Assembly (NCBI RefSeq): GCF_947347685.1
Contig: NC_070638.1
Coordinates: 8,476,325-8,540,324, forward strand
Length of the DNA stretch: 64,000 nucleotides
Direction: 5' to 3'
Origin: Pleuronectes platessa
Taxonomy: Eukaryota > Chordata > Actinopteri > Pleuronectiformes > Pleuronectidae
A program made the translations under genes and the position numbers. The notes under the pieces are model-generated. The model was not told the origin of the DNA. It did not search any database and worked only from the letters and a program-made list of their open reading frames with translations. Shown one piece after another: positions 48,801-63,900 of the stretch; positions within the stretch are counted from its first letter, which is position 1; each line of letters begins with the position of its first letter.

Positions 48801-50447
48801 AGAATTTTGCACATTGCACATATTCATATGATCCAATGTAAAGAATAAAAAGTTAACTAGTACCACCTTAAAGTTGTTTATTAAACTAAATGTATGTATT
48901 ATATATTTAATTATAATTAATTTTAAAGTATATACATGTTTTGACAAAACAACAGCCTTTAAGATTCGGGAAACTGATTGAGAATTATTTTTGATTTATT
49001 TTAGCTAATACTACTACGATTACTTGAGGCATCAGATTAATTAACAACAAAAATAATTGTTAACTTGCAGCAACATGTAATGTAAGATAACACCACAGGG
49101 CATTTAAAGGTCAGTTGTCTTAAGTAACTGCCAAAGCAAGATCCTATTGATGCTGATTGGTATTGTACTATATTGCAGCTGCCTTAGTAACACACTGTGT
49201 GACTCACAATTCATAATCACTGAAGAAAGCCATCACACAATGAAGGCCTGGTTTACCCCACGGATGAGAACTGACATATGTGAAACACATTGGACTGTAA
49301 TCAAGATTTACAGGTGGCTAGCATGCGACAGTCACATAACAGCATATGACTAACCCGCTCTTTAAGAGCCTGTCCACAGAGAGCGGATCCACAGTCAATC
49401 TGCTTGGTTCCTGGGCTGGTAAGCACTGAATCACACAGCATGATGCATATAAGGTAAATTCTCTAAAGCTGTTGATCAGGCTTTTGAGCTGAATTATGCT
49501 GATGGAGAATATGTCAGTGAGGAGGAGGATGACTCAATGCACCTTCCAGGATAATGAAGCTGACGCGCAAATACAGGTCTTGACGTACAGATAAAGATGA
49601 TCATGAACATTATGTGTTATTATAAATTGATGTTGTTCACTGTGCTGTCATTGATTCTCCGTATTCAAATTTTTTTTTAATCAAACAAATCTTCCTCACG
49701 GCCGTCAGTCAGATAACTCGGACTAAAACTCAATCAATCCTTCATTGCACTGTTGTATGTGATTCAATACAATCAACAGAATATTCAGTATTAAACAAAG
49801 TCCTGTTCCATATATTCAGTTAAGATGTCGTCTTTTGATTTAGGGTGAGTGGCATATGTTTTGTTTACAGCTACACGTACAGTAGATTTATTAGGAGCCT
49901 CAATCTGAAGCCAGAGGGATCATGGATTTGTCAGGTAGATACTCACATCGATATTTGAGAGCAAAAGGTTGATATTCTTTTATAGTCTAAAATTATTAAT
50001 TTTTATAAACTTTTTATGTAACTACATTTGCTTTTCTATACATCTTCTATTCTTTAATAATTCAAACATTGTACATTTATTTTAAAAGATGTATTTTCTC
50101 CTATTTCCCTGTGTTTTTCCTAATAGTTTTTTATTAAGATCAATTTGCAGCATCCACCCTCCATTTTGCTGCACTATATGAATGCTTTTAGTCACATTCA
50201 TATTTATACATTTTCTCTCTCTCACTGCACTAATGTTGTTACAACATTTTATAGAAGTTATAGAAAAAACTCTAGATCACAAAATAGCACAATATCGAAG
50301 CTAGGGGGAAATGGGTCCAGTTATTTGAGTGCAAAACATGACGTGTCATTACTGAGTACTCACTGTTATAAAACTAAAAGCTTCACGTGTTAAAGAAAAC
50401 TGCAGCTTCTCTCTGCATGGATTTGATAGTTTTGAGTCAATTATATT

Positions 50448-51053
50448 TCAGAGCTTCAGATCTCTCAGCATGAAAAACAGAGTGAAAATCTCTGCAAGAC
50501 ATGTTGAGCACATTTTTATATTTACATATTTTAGACAAAGCATTACTCCAACATTAAAACAAACAGAGATATTCATTTTGAAAATTACAATAAATAATTG
50601 TTTACAATCAAAATTTATCCTAACACAATCCTTTAAGTCAAAGTAGTTGAATAAAACGGTCTCTAAAGTGGTTGCAAAACAGAACAGTAGCAGTTGAAAT
50701 ACCCAACTTCCTTCAAAAGGAAGAGCTCTGTGCTGTAATTCTGTTTTCTTTAGCGCTAGGATGGAGGAGTTTCTATCAGTCACACTAACAACTGTTGAAT
50801 GGCACAGCGAGGAAAAAGCAGATTTTGCAATGTCATGCCGATGTGAAGCTGCACAGAGAATAAAGTATAAAGCACAGAGAAGGCGGCTCAACAGTACCTG
50901 GGATGATTTACTAACGCTCTGAGTACCTTTTCTGGTTCGAGCTGATAGTCCTGCCATGGCATAAAGCTCATTTGGATGCAAATTCAAATAAACACTGGCC
51001 AAGTTTTCAAAATCAGCCTCATGCGGTGCCAAAGGAGCAGTCCCCCATTGCAT
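50448..51053 (-). other. Unrecognised 201-codon ORF, possibly containing a short exon
   Basis: This open frame starts at ATG 51051-51053, with an in-frame stop three codons before it. The first 43 residues (beginning MQWGTAPLAPHEADFENLAS, ending LSARTRK) look more protein-like than the rest. They are followed by a possible donor, AAAAG|GTACTC. The remainder is AT-rich and rich in Phe, Leu, Cys and Ile, as non-coding reads are. I recognise no family. It may be chance, a degraded repeat, a non-coding element or a small exon of an unknown gene. An octamer-like ATGCAAAT lies inside on the plus strand. Confidence 0.15.
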
Positions 51054-53819
51054 AAAAGATTAGTCTTGTTCTTCAAGGATGTTTCTGGTCACTATAGTGA
51101 CTGAACTGTCACAGTCAGGTTTAACTGAAACGTATCAGTCATTGAGCTCCCGAGTTGAACCGTTTTCAAGCGTTAAAACTGAACAAAAGCATTCTGACAG
51201 AATATACAGTTTCACTTGTGAATTTCAAGTTCGACCCTTTATTTTCCATGACTGAAAAATATGTTATAGGTGGATTTGCTATTTAAGGTGGAAATCCTAC
51301 AAACAAACATGAACTCTTCAGCTAAGGATAAACATATTATACGCTGTAAAGCCGTATTCCTGACCTGCCAGTAAAGGGCCCATCATACAAGCAGTGACAC
51401 AGACACACAGGTTCTGGTTGGCTAGCACGAACATGGTGAAGGTGAAGGTTTCCGCCTAAAGTGAGAAGATGAATCTACTGTAGACAAGTGTCAGTTATGC
51501 ATGAAATGCGCCATCCCTACAGCAGTCAAAAGCTTGTGCCTTTACTTCTCACTTGACACCCATGGTCGCTCTGGGTGGCTTCACAGTGTGTCCACTGTGC
51601 AGCTCTGTTGCACAAAGCTGCATGGTCTCGTATTCATTACTGTCAAATAATAATTACACCCACAGGTGTGGTGCTTTATCGAACTTTTGAAATCTAATTT
51701 AGTTTTGCTTTCAACACTTGCTGTGCGTAAAGTTAGAACTAACCAAAGACAATCAGCTTGTGTTACTCAAAAGGCAGAAACGGTGCAGCTTCTAGAGCTA
51801 CACCCTAATTAATGTTAACAACCTGTAGCTACAACCTGAAAATTAGACATTACATTGGATAAAATAAACCCTTGAAATATGGAGCCAACACTAAGGTAGC
51901 TTACATCTTTTAAACCTTACATTTTACTAGTTATGCAAACGTACAAACTACAACTCTGCATTGACAAACACATCAAATCCAGAAGTAAGAATGGCAGCTA
52001 AAAAACGCATTCCTCTGCCAAGGGCCGACAGTTCACATATGAAACCAAATCTTTAACTAGATCCCAACTTTTATTTCGGTCCACAATAAATTTGCAGAAA
52101 TATCATCCCCGCTATACATTCTTAGAGCAAAATGTTAAAAACATGCCCACAATGTAAAAACAAAATGTTTAAAGAAAACAAATCCTAGATCTGAATCTGC
52201 CTCCTGATACGGATTGGCACCTAAATTGTGTTGGTTTTGGTCAATCCTGCTATTTCCTGAAGCCGAACCAACTAAAACTGGCCCCTCGAGTCAGAATGAG
52301 GAGGAAAAATGAGAGGGGGGAAACGACATGGAAGTCGATGTGTGAGTGAAGAACACGGGCCAGCTGCTCACTAGATCAGCTTCAGCAGGGGTATCTCACT
52401 CCATCACCCCTGCATCACTGAACACATCACATAGATGGAGAGAAGCAGCATCAATCAAACACCGCACAACGGGGAGCTCAAGCTTCAAACCCCTGGGGGA
52501 AAACTTTGGAGACTGTGTCAAAATGCAACAGAATATCAACAAATGAGCCTTGGGTGAGACCACATATTGAGTTCAGAAATAAATAAATAAATAAAGCATC
52601 CAGACTCCCTCCTGATACCGATCGGTGCACGTCCCTACCATGCTTAAACAACTAGGTACGCTTCTAAGGAGAAAAACAAACTATAGAGTGAGGAGGAGGG
52701 CTAAAAAATAAATAAGGCCAGGTTTGCTTCCAACAGGCCACAGGGCGCTGGACAGAGATGATTTGCATGGATCTATCCCTGCAGCACATGGCTGATGAAA
52801 AAACTAAACTGATAAATAGAAGTAATAGATGCGGCCGTCTGTTCCTTCAGCGCTGGGAACAACACTCTGGGGTCAGCTGATGCAAAAGCAGCTGCTAATC
52901 AGCATTTTATCATCAACATTTGAGGTCTACAGTGTCAAATGAAGCAGAAATAACCCAAAACACAAATAAATAAATGTCTAGATATGAAGGACAAAGCACA
53001 TTGAAAATGAGACGAAAGAGAAAGATGCAGCTCACAGCGGCTACTGTGTTTGCACTCATTTGGGAAAAGAAGACACAGTGAAGAAGAGTGGTGGGCTTCT
53101 TGCCAAATGTGGGGGATATATTGGTTAAAGAGACGTGAGCTGCATATGTTGTTTGTTCTGCAGAGAGCTGGAGGTAAATTATGAAGCCGAAAAATAGAGA
53201 AGTCCAATCAAACCAGCAGGCTACACGGTGCCTTTTCCTGATGTTCAGACTGCTGCGGAGCAGGTTTTCACTCGCAATTGCTGCCCACCACTCTTTAAGT
53301 GTTGTTTCACAGTGAAGTAGCATTGTAGCTTTAGTGCTGACAAAATCAAATCCATCTCAAAATGTCTGAGGGGCTCCAAACAGTAGATCCGGGAGCTGAT
53401 CTGCTCACACTGTTCCAAAGTGATTTCAGATTATTTATTTTTGCCAACCCTCAGCATTTTAAGTTGAACTGATATTTAAATTTGACTCACTTTTTGTGCA
53501 AGGAACTATAAATTATAAATGATAGTGAAGTATTTTTTTTTGATATTTCTCATAAGAGGATACAGCCATGAGCCATGGACATATATGTGGAAACATTGTC
53601 AAGGCCTTGGACCTTTGAGAAATGCCAACAAAGGCTAACAAATGGAATGACATCCCAGCTTTAATTTATGTATAGTCACGTTGGCTCAGACATGTGAGGA
53701 GAGAATTACAGCCATTCAAATGAGAGAAAATGACAGAATATGAAATTCTATAGAACTCTCACTGGATAAAAACGAGACGATGTTAGAGAGACTATTGGGT
53801 TCGACATTTTGAACTATCC

Positions 53820-54900
53820 GGAATTATCAGTCAAGGATGCAGTCCTTGAGAATATTAAATTGATTTGGGCCATTGAAGCTACAAGACAGATACAATAGTG
53901 TGTCATCTGCATAGTAATGGAAACTGACATTATACTTGTGGATGACAGGCCCAAGGGGCACCGTGTAAAATATTAACGAGAGAGGCCCAAGGACAGGACC
54001 CTGAAGAACCCCATAGGTCATCTTGACAGAGCATCAGCGGCAATGAGAGCTGTCACTGTATAGTTGTTGGCCCCGAAATATCTCAGGGAGTTCAGTCCTG
54101 TAAAAAAAAAAGGGTATTAAACTTTTTTCGAAAACCTTGTAGAGAACGGACAGTTATGAAATTGCATTCTCAAAATAAACAGGCACAGAACCAGTGAACA
54201 GTGAGATATTGATTACAAAGGGGATCTATCTGGTCACAGGCCTCTGAGTTATCATCCATAGATATTTTCCAAAGAACTCAAAGTGGGCGGTATTTTAAAA
54301 AGAAAACGTGTCCTGTGCAGGAGGGACAATGTTCAGTCTGATTCTTGAAATTGTGTTGACAAACAAGGTTAAATATTCTTCACACATCTCAGGGGAGGAG
54401 GCAATGTTGACATTTGGAGGAGCCTCTGTGGCACGATTAATAACATTGAACAAAGTCCTTCAGTCTTGTCTGTTCTTCCTGATGAGATTTGAAACATATA
54501 ATGCTCTGGCTTCTTTAACCTATGTGTTAAAAGTCTTCACGGAGACTTAAAATATCAAGGTGCAATGTCAATTTAGAGGCTTCTCGCTTCCGCTCTGCTC
54601 CACGACAGAACCTCTGTGGGGCACGTATGCTGTAGCCTATCTTTAGCAAGGAAACTCTACTGGGTTCTTCCAGCTCAAATAGAGCAATTTTGTCCAATAT
54701 TTGGGTACAAGAATTATCAAAATCTTTTGGAACTATGTCAACATCTTGATTTAAGTCAATGTTGACTGACGAGGCCAGAAAAGCCGTGAAATGTGTTCCA
54801 GACTCAAATGTTGATTGTTCAAGAAAGCCAGACATGGATAAAGTTGGTCTGTAGATTAAGGAGGTGTGTACTCTGCAGATTAAAATCTTCAATTCAACGA
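53820..54900 (-). mobile_element. LINE (L2/Maui-type) ORF2 fragment, decayed
   Basis: On the minus strand 53827-54021 encodes GVLQGPVLGPLSLIFYTVPL and then SFHYYADDTLLYLS. These are the reverse transcriptase motif before the active site and the YADD catalytic box of L2-clade non-LTR retrotransposons. Higher up the same strand (54527-54892), RFCRGAERKREASKLTLHLDI resembles the RxAERKWRK...LTVH-x-x-I linker between the endonuclease and RT domains. The segments are broken by stops and frameshifts, so the copy is dead. The element may extend to about 55.5 kb, but I cannot recognise the endonuclease domain. Confidence 0.7.
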
Positions 54901-54999
54901 GCAGCTAGAGTTGTTCTAAATGACTGAAAAGCCTCCCTCTCTACCAGAAACCTGTGGCAGTTGAATATAGAGAAGCCGGAGGAGAGGATTCTATCAGGG

Positions 55000-57900
55000 G
55001 ACTAAAGTCACCTAGATCAATCTAGGTTTCATAAAAATACCTATAGCATCTCATAAAAAAGTTAAGTTTGGAGGTTAAATCATGGCAAATAAAATATTTG
55101 TTGGAGAGGGACTTTATACTCAGCAAAACAAAGTTAACAAAGTGCCCAAATGTAGGAGTTAGATAACGCTGCGAGGTCCAGCAGTAATATTATATTATAT
55201 GGATTTCTCTGTGCACATGATCCTCTAAAGGTCTTTGATGGAAAATGTTAATTATGGGCATTGAAGCAAACTGTACACAAGGGGGAGCTAATAACTCTAA
55301 AAGGCCTGAATGAGATGGTCACAACATAATGAGAAAAAAGCAAAAAGTCCACCTGCTGATGGAAAGTGGAAGTGACCGTCATCAGGCCAATTGAGTTAAC
55401 TGGACGTGGAGCAGGTGGTAGTCTGGCTGTTGACAGTTTAAACTCCATAATGGTCGGCTGTCACACTTTAATTTGTTCCCATAATGGGTTTTTTAAACTT
55501 AACAATATTAGAATTTAGTCTGTAATGATATCAGTGATGTGAAAAGGAGCAGTGATCTGATTGGTCAGCACCAGCTTTTAATCAGTACATAGAACATGCA
55601 GCAGAACATGATGCCAGTTGCTTCATGTTCAGTACAAATGTAGCCGGCTTGGATGTAATATTGCATGAATACTATGTAGGAAATGAAGACATGCCATTTT
55701 GTTAGTGTCATATATTAACAAGCTACATAAAAGCCTTAGAAGCAGTGCATTCAAACCCATAATGGGTTTACGTGGGAATATGAAGAAGCGTGATGCCCCA
55801 GAGCATAGAGATTTTATCAATACTAGTTCAATAATAACTGCGATTCCCCAGGATACTTGAATTATGCAATTGGAAATCCTTGTCTTTCTTACAAGAAACA
55901 AAAGAAAATGCTCACTAGGGAGGTCTGGGTTCATACTGTGGAACGTTTGGCCTCAAATTTAACCGACTTCAACCATAAGAGGATTTACAGCATATATCCC
56001 TTACCCTCTGTCGTCCATGCACATGCATGCACAGCATCAAAGCCTCATGAAATAATTAAAGGAGATAATGAGAGATTGGGCTTGAATGCTAAATGAATTC
56101 CCTCTTTTAGTTTGCTAAGACCAGCCAAGCTTCCTTTTAACTCAGGGAAGGTTCAAAATGCTCTCTGATGCGCTGGCTTAAAAGACAGGTTGGATTTTTC
56201 TAAAATGCTCGGGATGTAACATGGTGAATGTGTGTGCATGCGTGTGTGCGTGTTACAATTTCTATGCTACGTGCATATGTGCGTGGGAGGCTGTGTTGCA
56301 TTGTGTATTTGTGTGTATCGCTGCGTGTACAAAGGAGTGGGTGGATAAGTGCATGCATTGGAATGTGTTTCTGTGTGTCACTGTCAGTCTGTGTGTACAC
56401 ACAACATTTACTTGCTCTTCCACCGACTGAATGTGACCTTTCAACGTTGTCCAAACCTCAGAACAGTTAAAATATCCTGGAAATTGTCACAGAGATCACT
56501 TTTCTCATTTCCCCTTTTATGCTCCTCTGGGTTTTGGGCGTGACCCTTTTCTCTCTGGCTACAAGCGAATGAGTTGACCTCCTGCACCATGAAACTTCTC
56601 TGCTGAAACTTATCAGCTCGAGTAAATGATAATTAATGAATGCAGCCCCTCCGAGGTTAATAATACAGTCCGCAGCAGAGTGAACAATATTCATATCGGT
56701 ATCTGTATGAAGACGGTCATGCTCCACTGCTCGTAATTGTGTCCAGGGAAAAGAGCAAGTGATTGTCCTGTAGAAATGCAACACAACTGATGTAGATAAC
56801 TCACAAGCAGCAGATCTCTGCAACCCTCCTCCCCTCTCCACTGCTGCACTTCCCCACCAGAATGACATCTACCCAACAAGTTATTAATAGAAAATATATA
56901 AAGCACCAAACAGACCGTTTTTAACAGGTTCATCAGACTCAGAGAACTCAGCAATGATGCAACAACCTCAGTTTAGAACTGAAATAATTAACTGCTCAGT
57001 TCCAATTTCTCAAATGAGAATACTTTGTAGTGTGTATTGTGTGCACCAAAGGTTTTTGTGGTTTTAGACCTTTTTTTATATACAGTCTATGCTTTGAACC
57101 GTAGGTTAAACAAGATCATCAGTTGTAAAAACTTAGCTTTAGCTGCGGAACATGAGCTGTCCAAGAAAAGCATACTGACTGTTACAAGTATTTGTAAAAT
57201 GAAAGTATCCACCTCCCCATTTGTTAATACTTTGCAATTGGCTTTGGACCAAGATAAGAAACCAATCTTAAATGCTGTTCAGTCGAATGTGTTGGAATAT
57301 CTCTATGAAAGAAAAAAACATTGCAGAAAATAACAATATATACTGAAGTCAATTCTTCCTTGGCACAGCAGCGTTAGTGTGTGAATTGGCCGTGGTTGTT
57401 AATAATGCCCCAGTGAAATCTGTATGCATTAATAATGAGCTCAGTCCAGCCTTACTCCTCCCTATCAGCTGTTCATTCAGCTAAAGTGGATAAACAAAAC
57501 TCAGTCAGTCGACAAACACGACCTTTTTAAACTACAGCATGTTGTCAGCCGAGTAACTGCCACTCTGTCTCGTCGTGACCAGGCAGGAAAACTTCTGCCT
57601 AGGGAGACATTAAAAGATTCAAGTGTTTTAATACCTGTGTTGTTTTCTGAGGCTCAGTCAATATTCCACTTGGCTTTATCTAAACTTGCTGAATGCCTCG
57701 GGCTGACTGATGGTCCTATTTTATCCACTGAAAGCAATTCAAGGCTCCTAGTTTCCTAAAATCTGGACTCAAGGGTGGACAGGGAACGAGCCCTGGTAAA
57801 ACCAAATTACAACAGATTTCCCTCAGAACAATTTCTCAAAATTCTGCAGACAAGAAAACGTTCTCAGAAGCTGAAATAACCCCTTACACACAAAAATCCT

Positions 57901-60880
57901 CCTAATAGATCCCCACACAAATCTGTCTCAGCTGTCAATCTGGTGCTAAGAGGAGAAAAGTAATATCAATACAAAATGAAAACCGTTTCTTATTAAGCTT
58001 TTTTAATTTCCTGGCAGGACATCAACAAAACAACAACTAAACCTCTGTATTTCAATAGTTGCTGGTCTGCAGTCTATGACTTCACACAAACATCCTAAAC
58101 TAAACTGTGAAGCATCCCTCTCAGCAGTTTTAACTGGGAGTGCCTGAGATAGCCCGGTCCTGAAGAGGAATAGTAAGAAGGTACAAGTGGCAATGAAATT
58201 GGCTGCCACAAGAGACATTGATTTCCTGATGCGTTTCAAACCACCGGCAGAGAATAAATACAGTAATATCACAGAGACATTTGAAAGGATGATCTAGAGA
58301 ATGTCTTTGTTTAAAGAGCCGCCTGTGAATCAAATTGTACCCTTTTCATCTTTTTTAAAAACAAAATATGTTGCACAAGCATGGATCTCACTCCCATCTA
58401 ACTTGAAAGTAAAATCTATTTTGGTTAAGTTAAAAACAAAAGTCCCAGAACAAAAGGAAGACAGAACTTTTCAAGTCAACAGAAAGAGAGCTCCCTTTAA
58501 TTCAGGGAATTTAACAGACATGGTGTAATCAGCATTCAAAATAGGTTGTTTGGTATTTGGTACTCTGACTGCATGTGGTTTTCCGTAGTAATATTACTTT
58601 ATTTCATTATTTAAAATGTATATTCAGTAGGAGATTTGTTAAGCAGTATTTACAGGAGCTGAATCCAGCTTACCTGCCAAGGGCAGTAACATTTTCGGAT
58701 TGGCCACCGATCACCGGCAACAGAGCACTAGCCATTGACTACCAGCCTCTGACCACCATTGGGGGGGACTGAGAGGGGATGGAACCCCCACCTCATCCTC
58801 CTGCAAATCCCCCACTTCTGTATCCTGTATCCTATCCTATAGACAGTGGTTTTAAATTGAGGGACAATCTTCCTTCTGCATCATTGAAGTCAGAATCAGT
58901 GTATAGACAAAGTGCTCACTTTACAGGAACACAAGACTGTGAACGCTCCCTCACCCCTTGTCTCATATTTCTTCCCCCCCAAACAGCCTGAGATTTGTTT
59001 TAAAAAAAGATGTTTCTTTTAAACTGCCTCCATCAACTATTTTTATAAGACCTAGATGAACTCCCCTGCCACGAACGACTGTCAGCGTTAGTTATTCGTT
59101 TTTCCATGTACACGCAGTGAGCTACCTCCTCCTGAGTGACGGACAGTATCTGTACATAGGTCCATCTCAGCCTGTCTGTTTTGGCTCTCTCTCTGTGTTT
59201 ACTGTAACTCGCTCTCCCTCCTCATCCATCCACATCAATAGTACGACAGCAGCAGTGAGCTATCCCACTCCCGTGTGATCATGCGTTACCACTTCATCTT
59301 GTACGTCAGCAAAAGTGTAACAACTTTGAGCTCGTACACTATTCTCTTTGGCTGCAATTAGCTGAGCACCCTGCTGGGCTAACTGCTGCCCAAGTCTGCA
59401 CTCAACATTTTAAGATTGCTGACAAAATATTTTTGCAGAGTGAAAAACATTTACTTAAACAAGGACCGTGGCTGGTAATATATCTGCTTTACAGAAACTA
59501 GAGCTCTCAAAGGAGAACAAAGTTCTTACTGGTTATTAAATAAATTGATTCAAACATGTGTAGCTCTGCAGTGTAGCATTCATTCACCCTTGTTGTGTGC
59601 TCAAAGTATTTTAGCAAGCATAAAGAAAATAACTCATCATCATCCTGCAAAAAGGTGAAGCGGTCACTTCGGTTTCCTGCCAAAAAACAGACAAGGAAGA
59701 AAGCTCTCGAAGTCTGTGTTGTAGCTCAGTAATAAACTCAGAAAAACAACTGGCTGAAGGTACAATAGATTCCTCTGCTATGCCATAATAGGACATGACA
59801 GTACACCTGAGTGGTTTGCAAGTGTTTTCATGTCCTTGAAGGCATCAAATCCATAGTCTCAGTGCCTGACGGCTGCAAACACAACAATCCACAGCAGGTA
59901 GAAACCACTGTCGACTCACACTGGGAAAAGCTTTTAGAGTAACACATGTTGTAGGTAGTCTGCGTTTCATGTAACAGCCTATCAACTGTTTTCAGGATTC
60001 CATGAGAATCTTGAGACCTTGACTTCAGGAAAGCGGCGAGCACAAGTGCACTGATGAATTATTGGCCCCGCAGGAGAAGTCACCTCCTCCACTGCTGTGT
60101 ACTTAGAGAGGGTATTTGACTGTGAAAAAGCAATTAAGTGAGTTAATATGCAAAGGACTTGACTCTTTAACCCAGTGCAAATTTGTGACAAATACTGTGA
60201 AGATATTCGGTCATACAGATACTATTGATAAAAAAGATTTATGGGGGAACGAAATCCCTTCGCTCATCCATCAACAACAGAGGCCGCTACACTCTGCCCT
60301 TTTATGTCCCTTGAAACTCTCACCTTGGGGAGAGAGATAGTTTAAAATGACAACATTCACACAAATCCTGTATGCATGGATAAAAAAAGAGCAGAGTGGA
60401 GTTCCGTGATGAAATAACACAGCTGTACAATGAAGCGTTCTGTTTTTAGCCAGTGTCAACATGCACAGGCGCCACCATATTTACATATTATTCGAGCCAT
60501 CTGTCGGTCGTTGTACAATCATCAAAAGGTCCGTCCAGCGCAGTGGCCAGCGAATGCCCATGAAATATTATCACTTGATCATGAAAACGCCTCGGTCACA
60601 GAGCAGCCCTGCAGCGGTCACAGGAACCTTACTGGAATCCAAACAAAGAGCCTCCTGACACAGCCAGGTCATCGACTTGAAGAACGTCTGGGTGCTCTGT
60701 AAACAGAGCGAACCCCGAGGTCAGGCTGACAGAGCAGATGCAACCATTACTGCATCTGGGTGTGTCACAACCTCTCATAAATATCTTCACTGCACCACAG
60801 CAGGATGAGAGAGTGTGTTGCAAAACCATACACTTCAGCAACACTAGGCTACGAGGATCATTCTGCTCACACGAGCACAG

Positions 60881-60945
<65 letters not shown>

Positions 60946-63900
60946 TACAATTGTACTGCAATCACCACTGTTCCAAATGTAATCACTAATGCTCGTTTTT
61001 TTTTCTTTTTCTCTCTATGCTCTTATATCCCCTTTGCTATTTTAATTGTCATTCCTTCCTAAACCCACCTGCAGTTGCTCAAGCAATAACATATGTTTAA
61101 CACCGGTCAACACTGCTTCAATAGCGAGAGAGACTTGGAGATAAAAAAGCTCCGGCCGCCCTGTGCAGTATGTTTGTGTTTCAGTAATGAACAAAGGGAC
61201 GAGGCAGCTGCCTTGTCATTTGCTCACTCATGTTGCTCTCTGTCTGACACTGTTCATGAACAACAGGACGCAGATCCAGCGGAGTGCTCTGGGATTCTCT
61301 CACTGGTGGGGGTCTACGACTGATCTTCGATTTCTGAATGCATGGCAGATGCTTTAGGGCTCAATGGATTCAGCCAGATATGGATTTCTGTGACAATGCA
61401 GTTGTGTTTGCAGTTTAGACTCATTGGGAGTAAAAATAGAACAGTTACTAATAGCGAGCTTCATAAAGGTATAAGATGAGTCACCTTCAAATCCACCCGA
61501 TGTGGTCATTCTATTCATAGAGCTAATACTGAGACAGGCGCATCTCTTGTGATTTTTCTTGAAATGTGAGGTACATAAAGACCTTTATTAGACACCCGGC
61601 ACCTCTATTAATCAAAGAGGTATGCGTTCCGTGCTCGGAGAGCCAATCACATGCAGTGGCTCCTTAATGGATTGTGTATATTCTTTGTTTCCCCAGTAAG
61701 GAGTGGTGCTCCCTGGGCAGGGCCCATAGCCACGAGAAATTAGCTGACTGTGCCCTACATATTTCTGCCTCGACATGAATGTGCAGATTCACTTCGTTTA
61801 ACATAGCACACAGTCTGGACTGGGAGGAGAAGCGTGTGACTCATCACGCCTTCTTGCAAGTCGCCTGGCGGAGTGAAAACTATGGAGTAACATGTGGGTC
61901 TTCACCCAGCTCCACACTTGTATCTGCCTGAGAGAAATTACAACCCATGCAGAGAAATTATTACCCTGCAGTATACATTATATTAATATGAGCTACCCAG
62001 CGGTATATGAAGGGCAGCTTAACATCTGTCAAGTCTGTTTACAGATTTTTTTTAAAGGGAATGTAAGTCTATTGGAGTCAGTGATCAAACATAAATCAAA
62101 AACTTGATGTTGTTCACTGTCATGTTTGCATTTACTATGTTGAATGGATGAACATTTTTGAATTCCTGTAGGTATACGTTATATTTTGTATTAATGACCT
62201 GAATCTGCATATTAGCAGCTAAAGTTGTCGGTGTAGAATATTTGTTCTACCTGCTACCACTAAGCACATACAGCTCTCTTGCTCCGGATCTTGTAGACCA
62301 ACATCTGTTTCTTCGAGCAAGGCAGAGCTCTATAACATGTTTCCAGTTTATAACAATTTGAAAAGAAAAAGAAAAATATACCATCATATCAAATTCATAA
62401 AGAAATATAAGTCTGCTTTATTGCATTAGTTAGAGAGTGACCTTCACCAGCTCCAGTGAGCTGAACTGCCAGTTATGGTTTACATTATTCAGTGGAATAA
62501 AAACATCATATCACACCGTGAACTGGAAAGTCAACTCATGACTCCGACCATCAAAATCAAATTTAGACATGAATTTACCATTTCTTCTACTGCTCCTCCC
62601 CTGTCAGCAGTCTCAGTTTGGTTTACTGTGACCTGACGACTGTAGATTGGCATTTTCATTTAAATAAATGATACATTATTAGACGTTGAGTAGCATTAGC
62701 ATCAGGTTCAGCCTTTAAATGTCATTGAGATTCTCTGTTAATAAATTGTAAATATTCAGCAACAGTTGGCAGGACAGGAGTTTGTGCGAAAGAACCTGGC
62801 GGCAGACTTGTCACCTCTGACCATACGGCTAATGTGCTGCTCCCACCAAAGACAGCAGGGCAAATTACAAACACTAATCAACGGCACGCTTTTAACATGC
62901 TGCCATCGAAGGCAAACTCCTTTGGGCAATTAATGTTGGATTTAGGCAAATGCTATGACTGTTTAAATATCACGTAGGATTTGTATTCACCATTCACACA
63001 CGCACCTAAAAATAGGAGAACAATTTTAGGCGTAAGGGAGCAGAGCAGGGAATTTGGTTGCAATGCCTTGGTGCCTGACGTTTGCTGAATCAATGAGATA
63101 AACGTGGGGGCTCTGAATGTCAGAGTTTGCATTTACAAGATTGAAGACTTAAATCTGGTCACTGGCAACTGCTCTTAGGGAAAAATTCCATTTAAAAAGG
63201 TCAGCCCCAGCCCTCCTCATACTGAATAACTTAATGTCCTGTCCCTGTGTGGATCAGGCCTCCTGTATCAGAAGCGTGCAATTGACTTTAATGCCTTTGT
63301 TTAGTAAAGGATTTCAGGAGCCAACAGAAGGTCGCTGTATCAACACAAAAGTCCCTTCTTTCATCCATTTTTAACTACTGGATGTCAGATCTAGGAATTA
63401 TGCAGCAGCTTTTTCATCTAAAATGTTTTCCATCTCAATATGTACAATGCTTTCAATCAATGACGACCTGAAATGGCAAACACATTTGTGAGGATGTTAT
63501 TAAAAGTCTAAATGTTCTGCTTTATTGAATCCTGTAATTTAATCACACCTAAACAAAGAGAATTAGCTGCACACTTGGCTCTGATGCTGGGCTATTCATA
63601 CAAGTGGGTGCCAGGGTCCTCGCCGAGGTCTGATGGTGGGACTACAGCTTGATAAGGAAGCCTGGCTGCCTTATGGATGGCTCTCTGGCTGGGACTAGAC
63701 ATACAACACAAGACCAGGTGGCAGTGCAGTAGGAGGCTCTTGGCAGGAGGTGGTTTTGTGAGACTGGAGGGGAGGAGAATGATATCCTGCTGGCTGAGGG
63801 AGCCGTTTCTCGCCCCCTTGTACAAGACCAGCACCATTCTGCCAGAACATGCCGGTGGCATGTGGGACTATTACCAAAGCTGCAGGGAGGAAGCTGAACT

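Larger units (their letters stand above)
38296..53400. other. Upstream non-coding region, 15 kb
   Basis: No exon of a known family is recognised. It contains a repeat end with AGGTGTACCTAATAAAGTGG (about 41614-41636), a (TA)n tract at 47279-47300, a second copy of the CTCCACCA repeat (about 48500-48800), and a 201-codon minus-strand ORF at 50448-51053, listed separately. A consensus-like MEF2 site CTATTTATAG lies at 44668-44677. Confidence 0.5.

Noticed and set aside
60629..61062. ORFs with His-Thr or Val-Cys repeats
   Set aside because: These are reads through the (CA)n microsatellite.
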